A DNA stretch of 18,344 nucleotides from Nitrososphaerales archaeon TH526 (GTDB lineage: Archaea; Thermoproteota; Nitrososphaeria; Nitrososphaerales; Nitrososphaeraceae): assembly GCA_014523665.1 (NCBI GenBank), contig JAATVR010000030.1, forward strand, positions 1 to 18,344, read 5' to 3'. Below, piece by piece: positions 7,602 to 14,464 of the stretch. A program made the translations under genes and the position numbers. Numbering within the stretch: position 1 is the stretch's first letter; every line of letters begins with the position of its first letter. The notes beneath the pieces are model-generated. The model saw only the letters and a list, made by a program, of their open reading frames with translations, was not told the DNA's origin and searched no databases.

Positions 7602-8741
7602 ATGTATATATTGAATAGCGTGACCGGGTTTGTTCAGAGCTTGATCAACAAGTCAGATATTTCAGATATTGTATACAACGTTCTAGATGGAGGTCGCCTT
7701 AAATTAGGCGAATATCTCAGACTTTTGGAATCTGACGACATTTATTCTCTTGGTATTTCAGCCAATTATTTGCGCAATAAATTATTCGGGAACGATGCCA
7801 GCTTTGTTAATAATATAATACTCAATTATACCAACGTATGTGTAACCTATTGCAAGTTCTGTGCATTCTATAGACCTCCTGGACATTCAGAATCATACAC
7901 ACTATCCTTAAAACAGATACTCGAGCGCGTAATTGAGGCTAAGGAGAGGTATAGCATCACTCAAATTCTTATTCAAGGTGGTCATAATCCAAATCTTAGG
8001 ATCGAGTATTATGAGGAAGTATTCAGAGCAATAAAAAAGCGTTATCCTGAAATTGGTATCCACGGTCTCTCTGCATCCGAAATAGACATGATAGCGAGAG
8101 TCGAGAGGAGCACCACAAGAGAAATTCTTCATCGATTAAAGTTGGCTGGGCTGGATTCACTCCCCGGTGCTGGTGCAGAGATACTTGACGATAAAGTAAA
8201 ATCAACAATCAGTCCATTGAAAATTAAGACCGATGAATGGTTAAGAATCATGGAGGAAGCTCATAACTTGGGCATCAGGGCTTCCGCTACGATGATGTAT
8301 GGCACAGTTGAGACGACGGAACAGAGGGCGAATCATCTACTCCGAATTGCGAGATTGCAAGAAAAAACGCAGGGTTTTATGTCATTTATACCATGGAGCT
8401 TCGAGCCCAACAAAACTGAAATGCAATCTGATGGCTCTGTGAGATATTCTTCAGGTGGATTAGGATTACTAAAAATGATCGCGATCTCCAGGATAGTCTA
8501 CTACGGCTTGATTGATCATTTGCAGTCTTCATGGCTAACCAACGGTATAGGTATGGCCCAGCTGGCCTTGAATTATGGGGCAGATGATTTCGGAGGGACA
8601 CTTATCGGAGAAGAAGTTGTTAGCGCTACAGGGGCAAGGTCCACAGAATTAACCGCAAGCAAGATTATAGAGTCCATAAGGCAGATAGGGTCTAGACCAT
8701 GCGAAAGAGACAACTACTATAACATAATTAGGTACTTTTGA
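7602..8741 (+). CDS. mqnC: Cyclic dehypoxanthine futalosine synthase, radical SAM (menaquinone pathway)
   Basis: 379 residues from ATG. MqnC is the radical-SAM cyclase that turns dehypoxanthine futalosine into its cyclic form, the substrate of MqnD. The cluster motif is Cys80, Cys84 and Cys87 in LNYTNVCVTYCKFCAFYRPP. Then come QILIQGGHNPNLRIEYYEEV, IHGLSASEID, GLDSLPGAGAEIL, RASATMMYGTVETTEQRANH and GFMSFIPWSFEPNKTEM. QGG..P.L and the FIPW string are MqnC features, which separates it from the divergent paralogue mqnE. The C-terminus RDNYYNIIRYF resembles that of MqnE, as expected for sister families. Both MqnE and MqnC read as intact. Promoter and short spacing indicate its own leaderless transcript. 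Confidence 0.9.
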   Translation: MYILNSVTGFVQSLINKSDISDIVYNVLDGGRLKLGEYLRLLESDDIYSLGISANYLRNKLFGNDASFVNNIILNYTNVCVTYCKFCAFYRPPGHSESYTLSLKQILERVIEAKERYSITQILIQGGHNPNLRIEYYEEVFRAIKKRYPEIGIHGLSASEIDMIARVERSTTREILHRLKLAGLDSLPGAGAEILDDKVKSTISPLKIKTDEWLRIMEEAHNLGIRASATMMYGTVETTEQRANHLLRIARLQEKTQGFMSFIPWSFEPNKTEMQSDGSVRYSSGGLGLLKMIAISRIVYYGLIDHLQSSWLTNGIGMAQLALNYGADDFGGTLIGEEVVSATGARSTELTASKIIESIRQIGSRPCERDNYYNIIRYF

Positions 8742-8865
8742 GTGGCTGTTCCTCTGTCAAGGATTGGGCTACAAAGGATTGTATTTGTAGGATGTAAAAC
8801 AATAAGGGACATATTGACGAAGTCAATCGAGTTAAGACGTTTAGTCAAATAAGCTTAGACGTACC

Positions 8866-8872
8866 TTTAAAT
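8866..8872 (+). promoter_or_regulatory. TATA box of HMG-CoA synthase
   Basis: TTTAAAT lies centred about 31 bp before ATG 8900. At usual archaeal spacing the 5' leader would be only about five bases. No Shine-Dalgarno sequence is visible. Confidence 0.5.
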
Positions 8873-8899
8873 TGTCTATAAAGATCCACTCCTATCATC

Positions 8900-10300
8900 A
8901 TGCCAGTAGGAATCGATGATCTGGCTATTTACGTTCCAAAGCTCTATGTAGATTGTAATGACTTTGCGAAGGCGAGGGGCATTGATCCACACAAGCTAGA
9001 ATACGGAATAGGGATTAGGAAAATGGCTATAGTTGATGTTAATCAAGATCCAGCCTGTATGGCGGCCAACGCCTGCTTAAAGCTAATGGAGAAGAATGGT
9101 TTGCAGCCCCAGGATATAGGGAGGATGTATGTAGCAACTGAATCAGGACTTGACGAATCAAAAGCAATGAATTCGTTTGTGATCGGGATGCTGGAGCAGG
9201 TTTATGGTGAAGGTTCTTTTGAGCATGCAGGTGGAATAGAGTGCAAATTTGCTTGTGTAAGCGGATCTTACGCTCTTTATGATAATGCTAATTGGATACG
9301 TGCCGAAGAAAATAATGGCAAAGCTGCAGTTGTGATTGTAAGTGATATTGCCAAGTACGATATTGGTTCGACGGCTGAATACACGCAGGGAGCCGGCGCA
9401 GTGGCGATGTTGATTAAGGAGAATCCTAGACTATTGGCCTTCGATCAAAAGGTCACGTCAACTATTATTACAAACGAGTATGACTTTTACCGACCATTCG
9501 GAAAAGAAACACCTTTAGTAAATGGGAATTATTCAAACCTATTATATTTGATACAGGTTAGGAAGGCCTTCGATAGTTATAAAGAGAAAGCATTGAGGTA
9601 TGGACTAATCGATCTGAAGGATGGAGAATCTATTACTGATCATATTGATCTAATCAGTGTTCATCTACCGTATGGGCGAATGGGTGAGAAGGCATTGGCG
9701 TATCTCTTAAGACACGAGTGGAGAAATCTACCTAGATGGAAAGAAGTAATAAGGGAAGTAGGAATCGAAGAACCTACTCCAAGGGATCCTAGGGGAACCA
9801 TCGAATCTATCCTGGCGGATACAGAATTTATGAAAGCAGATGAAAAGTTCCGGAAACTGTTTATGCAGACAGCCCTTTATCACGAGGCATTTGAGAAGAA
9901 GATGGCGAGCTCTTTAAAGGCTTCCGAATTGATAGGCAATCTATATACTGCTTCAATGTATATGGGGTTCAGAAGTTCGTTAGAGTTTGAATACAAGAGA
10001 GGAACTGATTTGAATGGCAAAAGGGTAGGCTTCGGTTCGTATGGTAGCGGTAGCAGTGCAATGGTTTTCAGTGGTGTAATTCAACCTTCCTATAAGGAAA
10101 TAGTATCTGCAATGAATCTAGAAGAAGAGATCGGTACTAGAATGAAGGTTTCAATGGACGAATACGAAGGATTGCACAGAGGAATAGGAAGGGGTTTGTT
10201 CGATTCCATCAATCATAGCAATAAGGAATTTGTATTGATCAAAATAGGAGGTAAATTGACCAAAAAAGCCGGATTAAGGGAATATGTCTATACAACGTAG
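8900..10300 (+). CDS. Hydroxymethylglutaryl-CoA synthase
   Basis: 466 residues from ATG. It condenses acetyl-CoA and acetoacetyl-CoA to HMG-CoA, the entry to the mevalonate pathway for archaeal lipids and quinone side chains. The catalytic triad is in place: Glu81 in VATESGLDES, the acyl-carrying Cys119 in GGIECKFACVSGSYAL, and His255 in LISVHLPYGRMGEKALAYLL. YDFYRPFGKETP (194-205) and GSYGSGSSAMVFSG near 383-396 are further family marks. The residues around the Cys differ from the usual NACYGGT. The length is nearer to eukaryotic or bacterial enzymes (about 390-520) than to the roughly 350-residue enzyme of many archaea. The added length includes a helical stretch at about 280-345. It follows mqnC on the same strand after 158 bp but has its own TATA box. 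Confidence 0.9.
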   Translation: MPVGIDDLAIYVPKLYVDCNDFAKARGIDPHKLEYGIGIRKMAIVDVNQDPACMAANACLKLMEKNGLQPQDIGRMYVATESGLDESKAMNSFVIGMLEQVYGEGSFEHAGGIECKFACVSGSYALYDNANWIRAEENNGKAAVVIVSDIAKYDIGSTAEYTQGAGAVAMLIKENPRLLAFDQKVTSTIITNEYDFYRPFGKETPLVNGNYSNLLYLIQVRKAFDSYKEKALRYGLIDLKDGESITDHIDLISVHLPYGRMGEKALAYLLRHEWRNLPRWKEVIREVGIEEPTPRDPRGTIESILADTEFMKADEKFRKLFMQTALYHEAFEKKMASSLKASELIGNLYTASMYMGFRSSLEFEYKRGTDLNGKRVGFGSYGSGSSAMVFSGVIQPSYKEIVSAMNLEEEIGTRMKVSMDEYEGLHRGIGRGLFDSINHSNKEFVLIKIGGKLTKKAGLREYVYTT

Positions 10301-10440
10301 AAAATACATCTGATTTAAAGATAATATGTATAAGGTTTATTGTTTCAAGTTATGTTATTAGTATTTGTCAGATATTATCACGTCATGAGCAAACGGCTAG
10401 CTAGCAATTTCTATTATGGAGGAGAATAATAATACCGACT

Positions 10441-10614
10441 TCACCTGGCTATTACTCTTGCTCCTTTGAATAGATCAAACACAATTCCAATTCCAATAGT
10501 CCTAAATGCGTCTAATTCAGATTTAAATTCCAGTACCACTGTCTGGGCGAGGGGAGCTAGCAACGTACTGTAAGTTCGCCAACTCAGGTAACTCATGTCG
10601 TATCGAATGCGCAT
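10441..10614 (-). CDS. Possible small protein, 57 residues
   Basis: The frame runs from ATG 10614 to TGA and contains FKSELDAFRTIGIGIVFDLF followed by KGARVIAR. It has one hydrophobic helix (TIGIGIVFDLF) with basic residues after it. A good TATA box (TATAAATA on the minus strand, 10665-10672) sits about 54 bp upstream, giving a leader of roughly 28 nt. An in-frame second ATG lies six codons in. I do not recognise the family. The promoter and the amphipathic C-terminus are the only arguments that it is real. Confidence 0.35.
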   Translation of the reverse strand: MRIRYDMSYLSWRTYSTLLAPLAQTVVLEFKSELDAFRTIGIGIVFDLFKGARVIAR

Positions 10615-11050
10615 AGTACTTAATTTGGATGTTTAAAGCTGAATTAGTTGCTTTTGTAAACTTTTATTTATACAAATTACATGAACTAAGGCGTATCGCA
10701 TGCAGCTCATTGACGTACCAACAGTCCATAGTTATAACATTTATCTAATTTAATAATACAAAATGTATTGATAGATTTTGATTTTTGAAGATCTGGGAGC
10801 CAATGACCTGTCAGTGACCAGTAGTAACAGTATTTAAAAATGTGATTGCCGAATAGAGTTTCTCTACTTTTGTATTTGTCAACACATTGAGAACACTTTG
10901 AGCGAATAAACAAGGTAGGAATAGGCGCCACCTAGTTAATATGATATTCGAAAGAAAGGATAAAGATTTTTAGGCGCACAAGAGTGGTCCTATGTCTAAA
11001 GCATTTTTTCATCGTTTGCGGATGCATAATGTACATAATGTATCTGATTT
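10615..11050. other. Mostly non-coding stretch between small ORF and next gene
   Basis: This AT-rich stretch holds the TATA box used by the possible small gene (10665-10672). A minus-strand frame at 10707-10931 would encode 74 residues with scattered Cys (KCSQC, KYCYY). It has no recognisable family, no clear ribosome-binding site and unusual composition, so I do not call it a gene. No RNA gene is visible. Confidence 0.4.
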
Positions 11051-11797
11051 TTATCGAATTTCATTTAACTCTGCTTTGGTTCCTTCCAAGAGATGCATAA
11101 ATTTCCTATCAGAGGCAATAAGGCCTTTCATTGAACTTTCCAATTCATATAGTGAAACCCTTGCACTATCATTTTCCACAAGTGCAGAAGAAATGGTCAA
11201 TAAATTTGACTCACTATACATTAGTGCTATCTTCACTGCGAGGACCTTGATCAAATCCTCCAATTCATACCCTAAGTAGTTTTCTCCCCTATCATGGCTC
11301 TCCGTTTCGGATTTTGGAGTGATATTTTGAGCGATCAGTAATCTTGCACATTCATTCAAATATTCGGTGATTGCCTCATAAAATCTAGCAGTGCCTTGAC
11401 TTATCGTTTTAGTTTCAAAATACGGAAAAACAAGCGTTTTGAGGATGATATTCACGTTATAATTCAGGAGTAGCTGCGGAGGATAGATTAACTTGTTTGC
11501 GAAAATATAAAGCAATCCATTAGTAGTAAACCTATATATCATACTTCCACCGAATATTTTTCTCTGCTCTTGATTTTCTTCAACATATCGAAGCTCTATA
11601 AGCCGTTTTAATACCGGATAATCATTTCTTTCTTGGGAGTTTTGCTGTCGAAATTTAAACTTTGATGATGCAATTCTATAGGTTGATGCTTCAGAGTTGA
11701 TTATTCTGTAAATTAGAGCCCTCTCGTTACTGGCTATATCTCTAAGTAGATAATCTCTTGTTATATTTATTAATTCTGTGTAATCCATTTGGTGCAC
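11051..11797 (-). CDS. Hypothetical protein, possible N-terminal winged helix
   Basis: 248 residues; not recognised with certainty. The first third looks like a DNA-binding winged helix: NERALIYRIINSEASTYRIA is followed by LKRLIELRYVEENQEQRKI and IYRFTTNGLLYIFANK, a helix-turn-wing pattern with a closing T-x-x-G-L-x-Y that is frequent in archaeal regulators. The C-terminal two thirds (about 105-248) is helical and has no membrane segment or catalytic motif. It stands alone on the minus strand. A second ATG four codons in is an equal start choice. A role as a transcription regulator is inferred from pattern only. Confidence 0.6.
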   Translation of the reverse strand: MHQMDYTELINITRDYLLRDIASNERALIYRIINSEASTYRIASSKFKFRQQNSQERNDYPVLKRLIELRYVEENQEQRKIFGGSMIYRFTTNGLLYIFANKLIYPPQLLLNYNVNIILKTLVFPYFETKTISQGTARFYEAITEYLNECARLLIAQNITPKSETESHDRGENYLGYELEDLIKVLAVKIALMYSESNLLTISSALVENDSARVSLYELESSMKGLIASDRKFMHLLEGTKAELNEIR

Positions 11798-12109
11798 TTC
11801 AATGAGTAGTTACTCCTAATAGTAGTTGTCAATTGAATTAAAACGTATCTGTACTAAGGAATCTAATAGATCAAATGATTGTTGCATGATTACTGTTACA
11901 CTACAAGCATTCAAACCTTTCTGGCATTTGATAGGTATTGATATTTCAATTTCCCATAGATGTTTTAGATACTTAAAATAAGACCAAAGTATTATAGGTT
12001 CCCTCCCTTCCGAGGTCAACCATTAGTCGAATGAACCATCCGATTGAATGATAAACTGGAAAAATAAATTGGATTAGTTCAGAACCTGAATTTTAAAGAC
12101 TTGCGAGAT
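11798..12109. other. Intergenic stretch, no supported gene
   Basis: The stretch separates the unknown 248-residue protein from the PDCD5-family gene, both on the minus strand. A 67-codon minus-strand frame (11816-12019) is present, but it shows no family resemblance and no start signal. I see no RNA gene or clear hairpin. Confidence 0.4.
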
Positions 12110-12532
12110 CTAATCGGTCTCAATTTCATTTTTAACATTGTCAGCCTTCAACTTATCAGAAAAAGAAACCAACTTACCATGATCCTCGATTTTTATAGTC
12201 GTGTTCATTCTGATATTCAAGCCCATCATACGGAAAAGCGACAACAATTCCCCTCCCGATATTTTCTGTTGTATATCTCCTCTTTCTATTAAGTCGAGTA
12301 TGCGATCCATTATCGCCATGGTCTGTGACGGAAATTGAGATTCAGCTGCTGACAATACTTCATCCCCTCTGTCGTAAATATTTTTGAGAAAAATCTGTTT
12401 CTTTGACTTTTCTAAAGATTTGGATTCATCTTCAATTTTTCGTCGCTTTTCAATGGCAGCAGCTTGCTCTCTCAGCTTTAGCATTTTTCGAGCTTTTATG
12501 ATCTCTAAGTCTGTATCTTCTTCCGACTTCAA
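12110..12532 (-). CDS. PDCD5/TFAR19-family double-stranded DNA-binding protein
   Basis: 140 residues. PDCD5-type proteins are small helical nucleic-acid-binding proteins found across archaea. Here a charged N-terminal helix (LEIIKARKMLKLREQAAAIE and following KRRK) leads into a three-helix core: KSKKQIFLKNIYDRGDEVLS, MAIMDRILDLIERGDIQQKI and GGELLSLFRMMGLNI. The protein ends with TTIKIEDHGKLVSFSDKLK, the basic and turn-rich tail expected for the family. The start codon is TTG at 12530-12532; it overlaps the TGA of rtcB (TTGA), with GGTG about 10 nt upstream as a possible ribosome-binding site. The overlap means it is translated from the rtcB transcript and is probably coupled to it. The exact role is unknown. 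Confidence 0.8.
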   Translation of the reverse strand: MKSEEDTDLEIIKARKMLKLREQAAAIEKRRKIEDESKSLEKSKKQIFLKNIYDRGDEVLSAAESQFPSQTMAIMDRILDLIERGDIQQKISGGELLSLFRMMGLNIRMNTTIKIEDHGKLVSFSDKLKADNVKNEIETD

Positions 12533-14034
12533 CCCTTCATTACACCTAACGGTACCAACCTTGCCACCTTCGTTGCAATTCCAACGGAATGAGAAATACT
12601 AGCGACCCTATCAACGTCTTTGTAGGCATGAGGTGTTTCCTCCACGACACCTTCTTTAGTTAGGGCCTTGAGATAAATACCTTTATCTGTAAGATTATGT
12701 CTAACCTCGTCCAAAGAATAAGTTCGCTTTGCAGCCGATCTTGACATTGTTCTTCCAGCCCCGTGGGCGGTAGAGCCGAAGCTCAAATCAAGGGATTTCT
12801 TATTGCCCAGTAAAATCCAACTTGCAGTTCCCATAGATCCTGGTATGATGACTGGCTGTCCAACGGCGCGATATCTTTCTGATACTTGTGACATTCCGGC
12901 AGGAAATGCCCTGGTCGCGCCTTTACGATGAATCATCAAATCGCGTGTTCCCTCGCCATCGATGTCGTAGCGCTCTACTTTAGCGATGTTGTGAGAGACA
13001 TCATATACTAGTTTCATATCTAGCTCTTGTTCACTCATCCCGAACAGTTTTTCGAATGTCTTTCTAGTCCAATGGGTTATTAATTGCCGATTGCACCAAG
13101 CAAAGTTGAGCGCAGAATACATTGCTTTTCGATAGCTCATTCCTTCCTGAGAGTTATTTGGAACACAAGCTAATTCCCTGTCAACTAGTTTTATTTCGTA
13201 CTTTCTTGAGATACTTTCAGAAAGACGTAGATAATCGCTACATACTTGATGCCCGAAACCTCTGGATCCACAATGAATGAGGATAGTCACTTGGCCTATT
13301 TCATTTAAACCCATAGCAGCAGCAGCCCTCTCATCGAGGATTTTATCTATCTTTTGGATTTCTAGGAAGTGGTTCCCCGAGCCAAGGCTTCCTAGCTGGT
13401 TCATACCTCTTTTCTTAGCGGTCTCTGAAACACTCTCTGGATCAGCTCCATTCATCCTTCCTCCCTCCTCACAAACCTCAGCGTCCTGCTCCCAACCGTA
13501 CCCGTTTTCGATAGTCCATTTCACACCTTCAACGAGAAATTCGTCAAGGCTAGATTTCGTTAATCTAATCGAACCAGTTTTTCCTACGCCAGAAGGAATG
13601 GTTTTAAAGAGTTCATCAACTACCTCCTTGACTCCTCTCTTGGACAGATCTTTTTCAGTTAGGCTTGTACGGATCAGTCTCACACCACAATTAATGTCGT
13701 ATCCGACTCCTCCTGGACTGATGACACCTTCGACCAAATCAGTTGCGGCAACCCCTCCTACAGGAAATCCGTAACCCTCGTGCCCGTCAGGCAGGACCAC
13801 GACATGCTTTTTTACGCCTGGAAGTGTGGCTACATTAGCAGCTTGATCGATCGTTCGATCTGTGACCATCTTGGAAATTAGAAGATCGTCGGAGAAAATG
13901 GTAACTGGAACATTCATTCCTTTTCTTTCATTCTTTTCGAGCCGGAATTCAAACTCATTAACCTTTTGAATCTTATGATTGCCATGTTTAGTAAATAATT
14001 CATTCATCACACAAGCTTCATTGTAGCTTGTCAT
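12529..14034 (-). CDS. rtcB: RNA-splicing ligase RtcB (tRNA ligase)
   Basis: 501 residues. RtcB joins 2',3'-cyclic phosphate and 5'-OH RNA ends using GTP and Mn2+, sealing tRNA exons after splicing. All active-site residues known from the Pyrococcus enzyme can be placed: Asp113 and Cys116 in GVGYDINCGVR, Asn221 and His222 in LGSLGSGNHFLE, His254 in LIHCGSRGFGHQ, His349 in DVSHNIAKVE, and the guanylylated His424 in STAHGAGRTMSRSAAKR. There is no intein. Length is near the archaeal norm of about 480. ATG 14034 is the longest start; ATG at 14007 (MNELFTKHGNH) also fits, and the N-terminal ten residues are not needed by the family. It overlaps the PDCD5-family gene downstream and faces an intron-bearing tRNA gene 104 bp away. 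Confidence 0.96.
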   Translation of the reverse strand: MTSYNEACVMNELFTKHGNHKIQKVNEFEFRLEKNERKGMNVPVTIFSDDLLISKMVTDRTIDQAANVATLPGVKKHVVVLPDGHEGYGFPVGGVAATDLVEGVISPGGVGYDINCGVRLIRTSLTEKDLSKRGVKEVVDELFKTIPSGVGKTGSIRLTKSSLDEFLVEGVKWTIENGYGWEQDAEVCEEGGRMNGADPESVSETAKKRGMNQLGSLGSGNHFLEIQKIDKILDERAAAAMGLNEIGQVTILIHCGSRGFGHQVCSDYLRLSESISRKYEIKLVDRELACVPNNSQEGMSYRKAMYSALNFAWCNRQLITHWTRKTFEKLFGMSEQELDMKLVYDVSHNIAKVERYDIDGEGTRDLMIHRKGATRAFPAGMSQVSERYRAVGQPVIIPGSMGTASWILLGNKKSLDLSFGSTAHGAGRTMSRSAAKRTYSLDEVRHNLTDKGIYLKALTKEGVVEETPHAYKDVDRVASISHSVGIATKVARLVPLGVMKG

Positions 14035-14101
14035 TATAAGCCTTGCTTACCAAACTCCTATCACAGGATACTTGTGAAGAGGATAAACTAGCGTGACATA
14101 G

Positions 14102-14110
14102 AATTAAATA
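14102..14110 (+). promoter_or_regulatory. Putative TATA box of tRNA-Gly
   Basis: AATTAAATA is centred about 33 bp before the first base of the tRNA, giving a predicted start site a few bases upstream of it. It lies in the 104-bp divergent gap shared with rtcB. Confidence 0.45.
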
Positions 14111-14177
14111 GCCATTGTTTCCGAGGCTAAATTGATGTGCGGTCATCGTATAGTTTGGTTAGTACACTGGCCTTCCA

Positions 14178-14198
14178 TGTATCCTAGGATACGAGGTT
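14178..14198 (+). other. tRNA intron 1, canonical position 37/38, 21 nt
   Basis: A strict bulge-helix-bulge can be drawn. The 4-bp central helix pairs CTTC (14172-14175) with GAGG (14193-14196). The 5' bulge is C-A^T (cut after 14177) and the 3' bulge is T-T^A (cut after 14198). The intron hairpin pairs GTATCC (14179-14184) with GGATAC (14187-14192). The anticodon stem forms the outer helix. Confidence 0.9.
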
Positions 14199-14213
14199 AG
14201 CCCGTAACCCGGG

Positions 14214-14243
14214 ACTCGATCTTTTATCAAGATAGGGCGGGAA
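14214..14243 (+). other. tRNA intron 2, non-canonical position 53/54, 30 nt
   Basis: The central helix pairs CCCG (14208-14211) with CGGG (14238-14241). The bulges are G-G^A (cut after 14213) and A-A^T (cut after 14243). The inner stem pairs CTC with GGG and ATCTT (14219-14223) with AAGAT (14229-14233), with one G-A mismatch and loop TTATC. Removal restores T-stem CCGGG and loop TTCAAAT exactly. The outer helix is weak, as in relaxed motifs at such positions. Confidence 0.87.
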
Positions 14244-14464
14244 TTCAAATCCCGGTGACCGCACCAACTATATGAATTCACATTCTAGACCCAATATCAA
14301 CGATATGAGTATCCGTATGGTATACACTATGCTTCCTAATCTGGACCAACTTATGGGGTTGAGAAAAGGCGTCCATCAAGATTTCAACTCTGTTAGCTAA
14401 CGTCCAGTCACTTCCCAATAAATAAAATAGCACTACAATTATGGATTTTTATAGTTACATGCAA

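Larger units (their letters stand above)
14139..14266 (+). tRNA. tRNA-Gly(UCC) with two introns
   Basis: Acceptor strands GCGGTCA (14139-14145) and TGACCGC (14256-14262) pair fully, followed by A73 and an encoded CCA (14264-14266). The D-arm is GTAT/GTAC with loop AGTTTGGTTA. The anticodon loop after splicing is CTTCCAA, anticodon TCC (14174-14176). The anticodon stem CTGGC/GCCCG has one mismatch (T14168 with C14203). The variable loop is TAAC. The T-stem CCGGG/CCCGG surrounds loop TTCAAAT (14244-14250). Without removing 14178-14198 and 14214-14243 neither the anticodon loop nor the T-arm forms; with both removed the tRNA is 74 nt plus CCA. Both introns show archaeal bulge-helix-bulge folds. 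It faces rtcB and is followed by an integrase relic. Confidence 0.93.

Noticed and set aside
6208..8741. The two radical-SAM genes as CofG/CofH (F420 synthesis)
   Set aside because: HIVGG, LPGGGAEIF and LFGHIE in one, and QGG, LPGAGAEIL and FIPW in the other, fit MqnE and MqnC, and mqnD is adjacent.
10396..10405. Palindrome GCTAGCTAGC
   Set aside because: A simple self-complementary string with no gene at a sensible distance and no second copy in a matching position.
10707..10931. 74-codon frame with Cys pairs, possible zinc-binding small protein
   Set aside because: Cys spacing does not form a complete motif, no promoter or ribosome-binding site is evident, and composition is odd.
13277..13774. 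165-codon plus-strand frame
   Set aside because: It is fully antisense to the well-conserved centre of rtcB and is rich in Ser and Pro as antisense frames often are.
14200..14262. Reading the tRNA with GTTAG as the 3' anticodon stem and a single 17-nt intron
   Set aside because: That pairing uses two G-T wobbles, leaves an overlong variable loop and no proper T-arm; the two-intron model gives two bulge-helix-bulge motifs and a normal tRNA.
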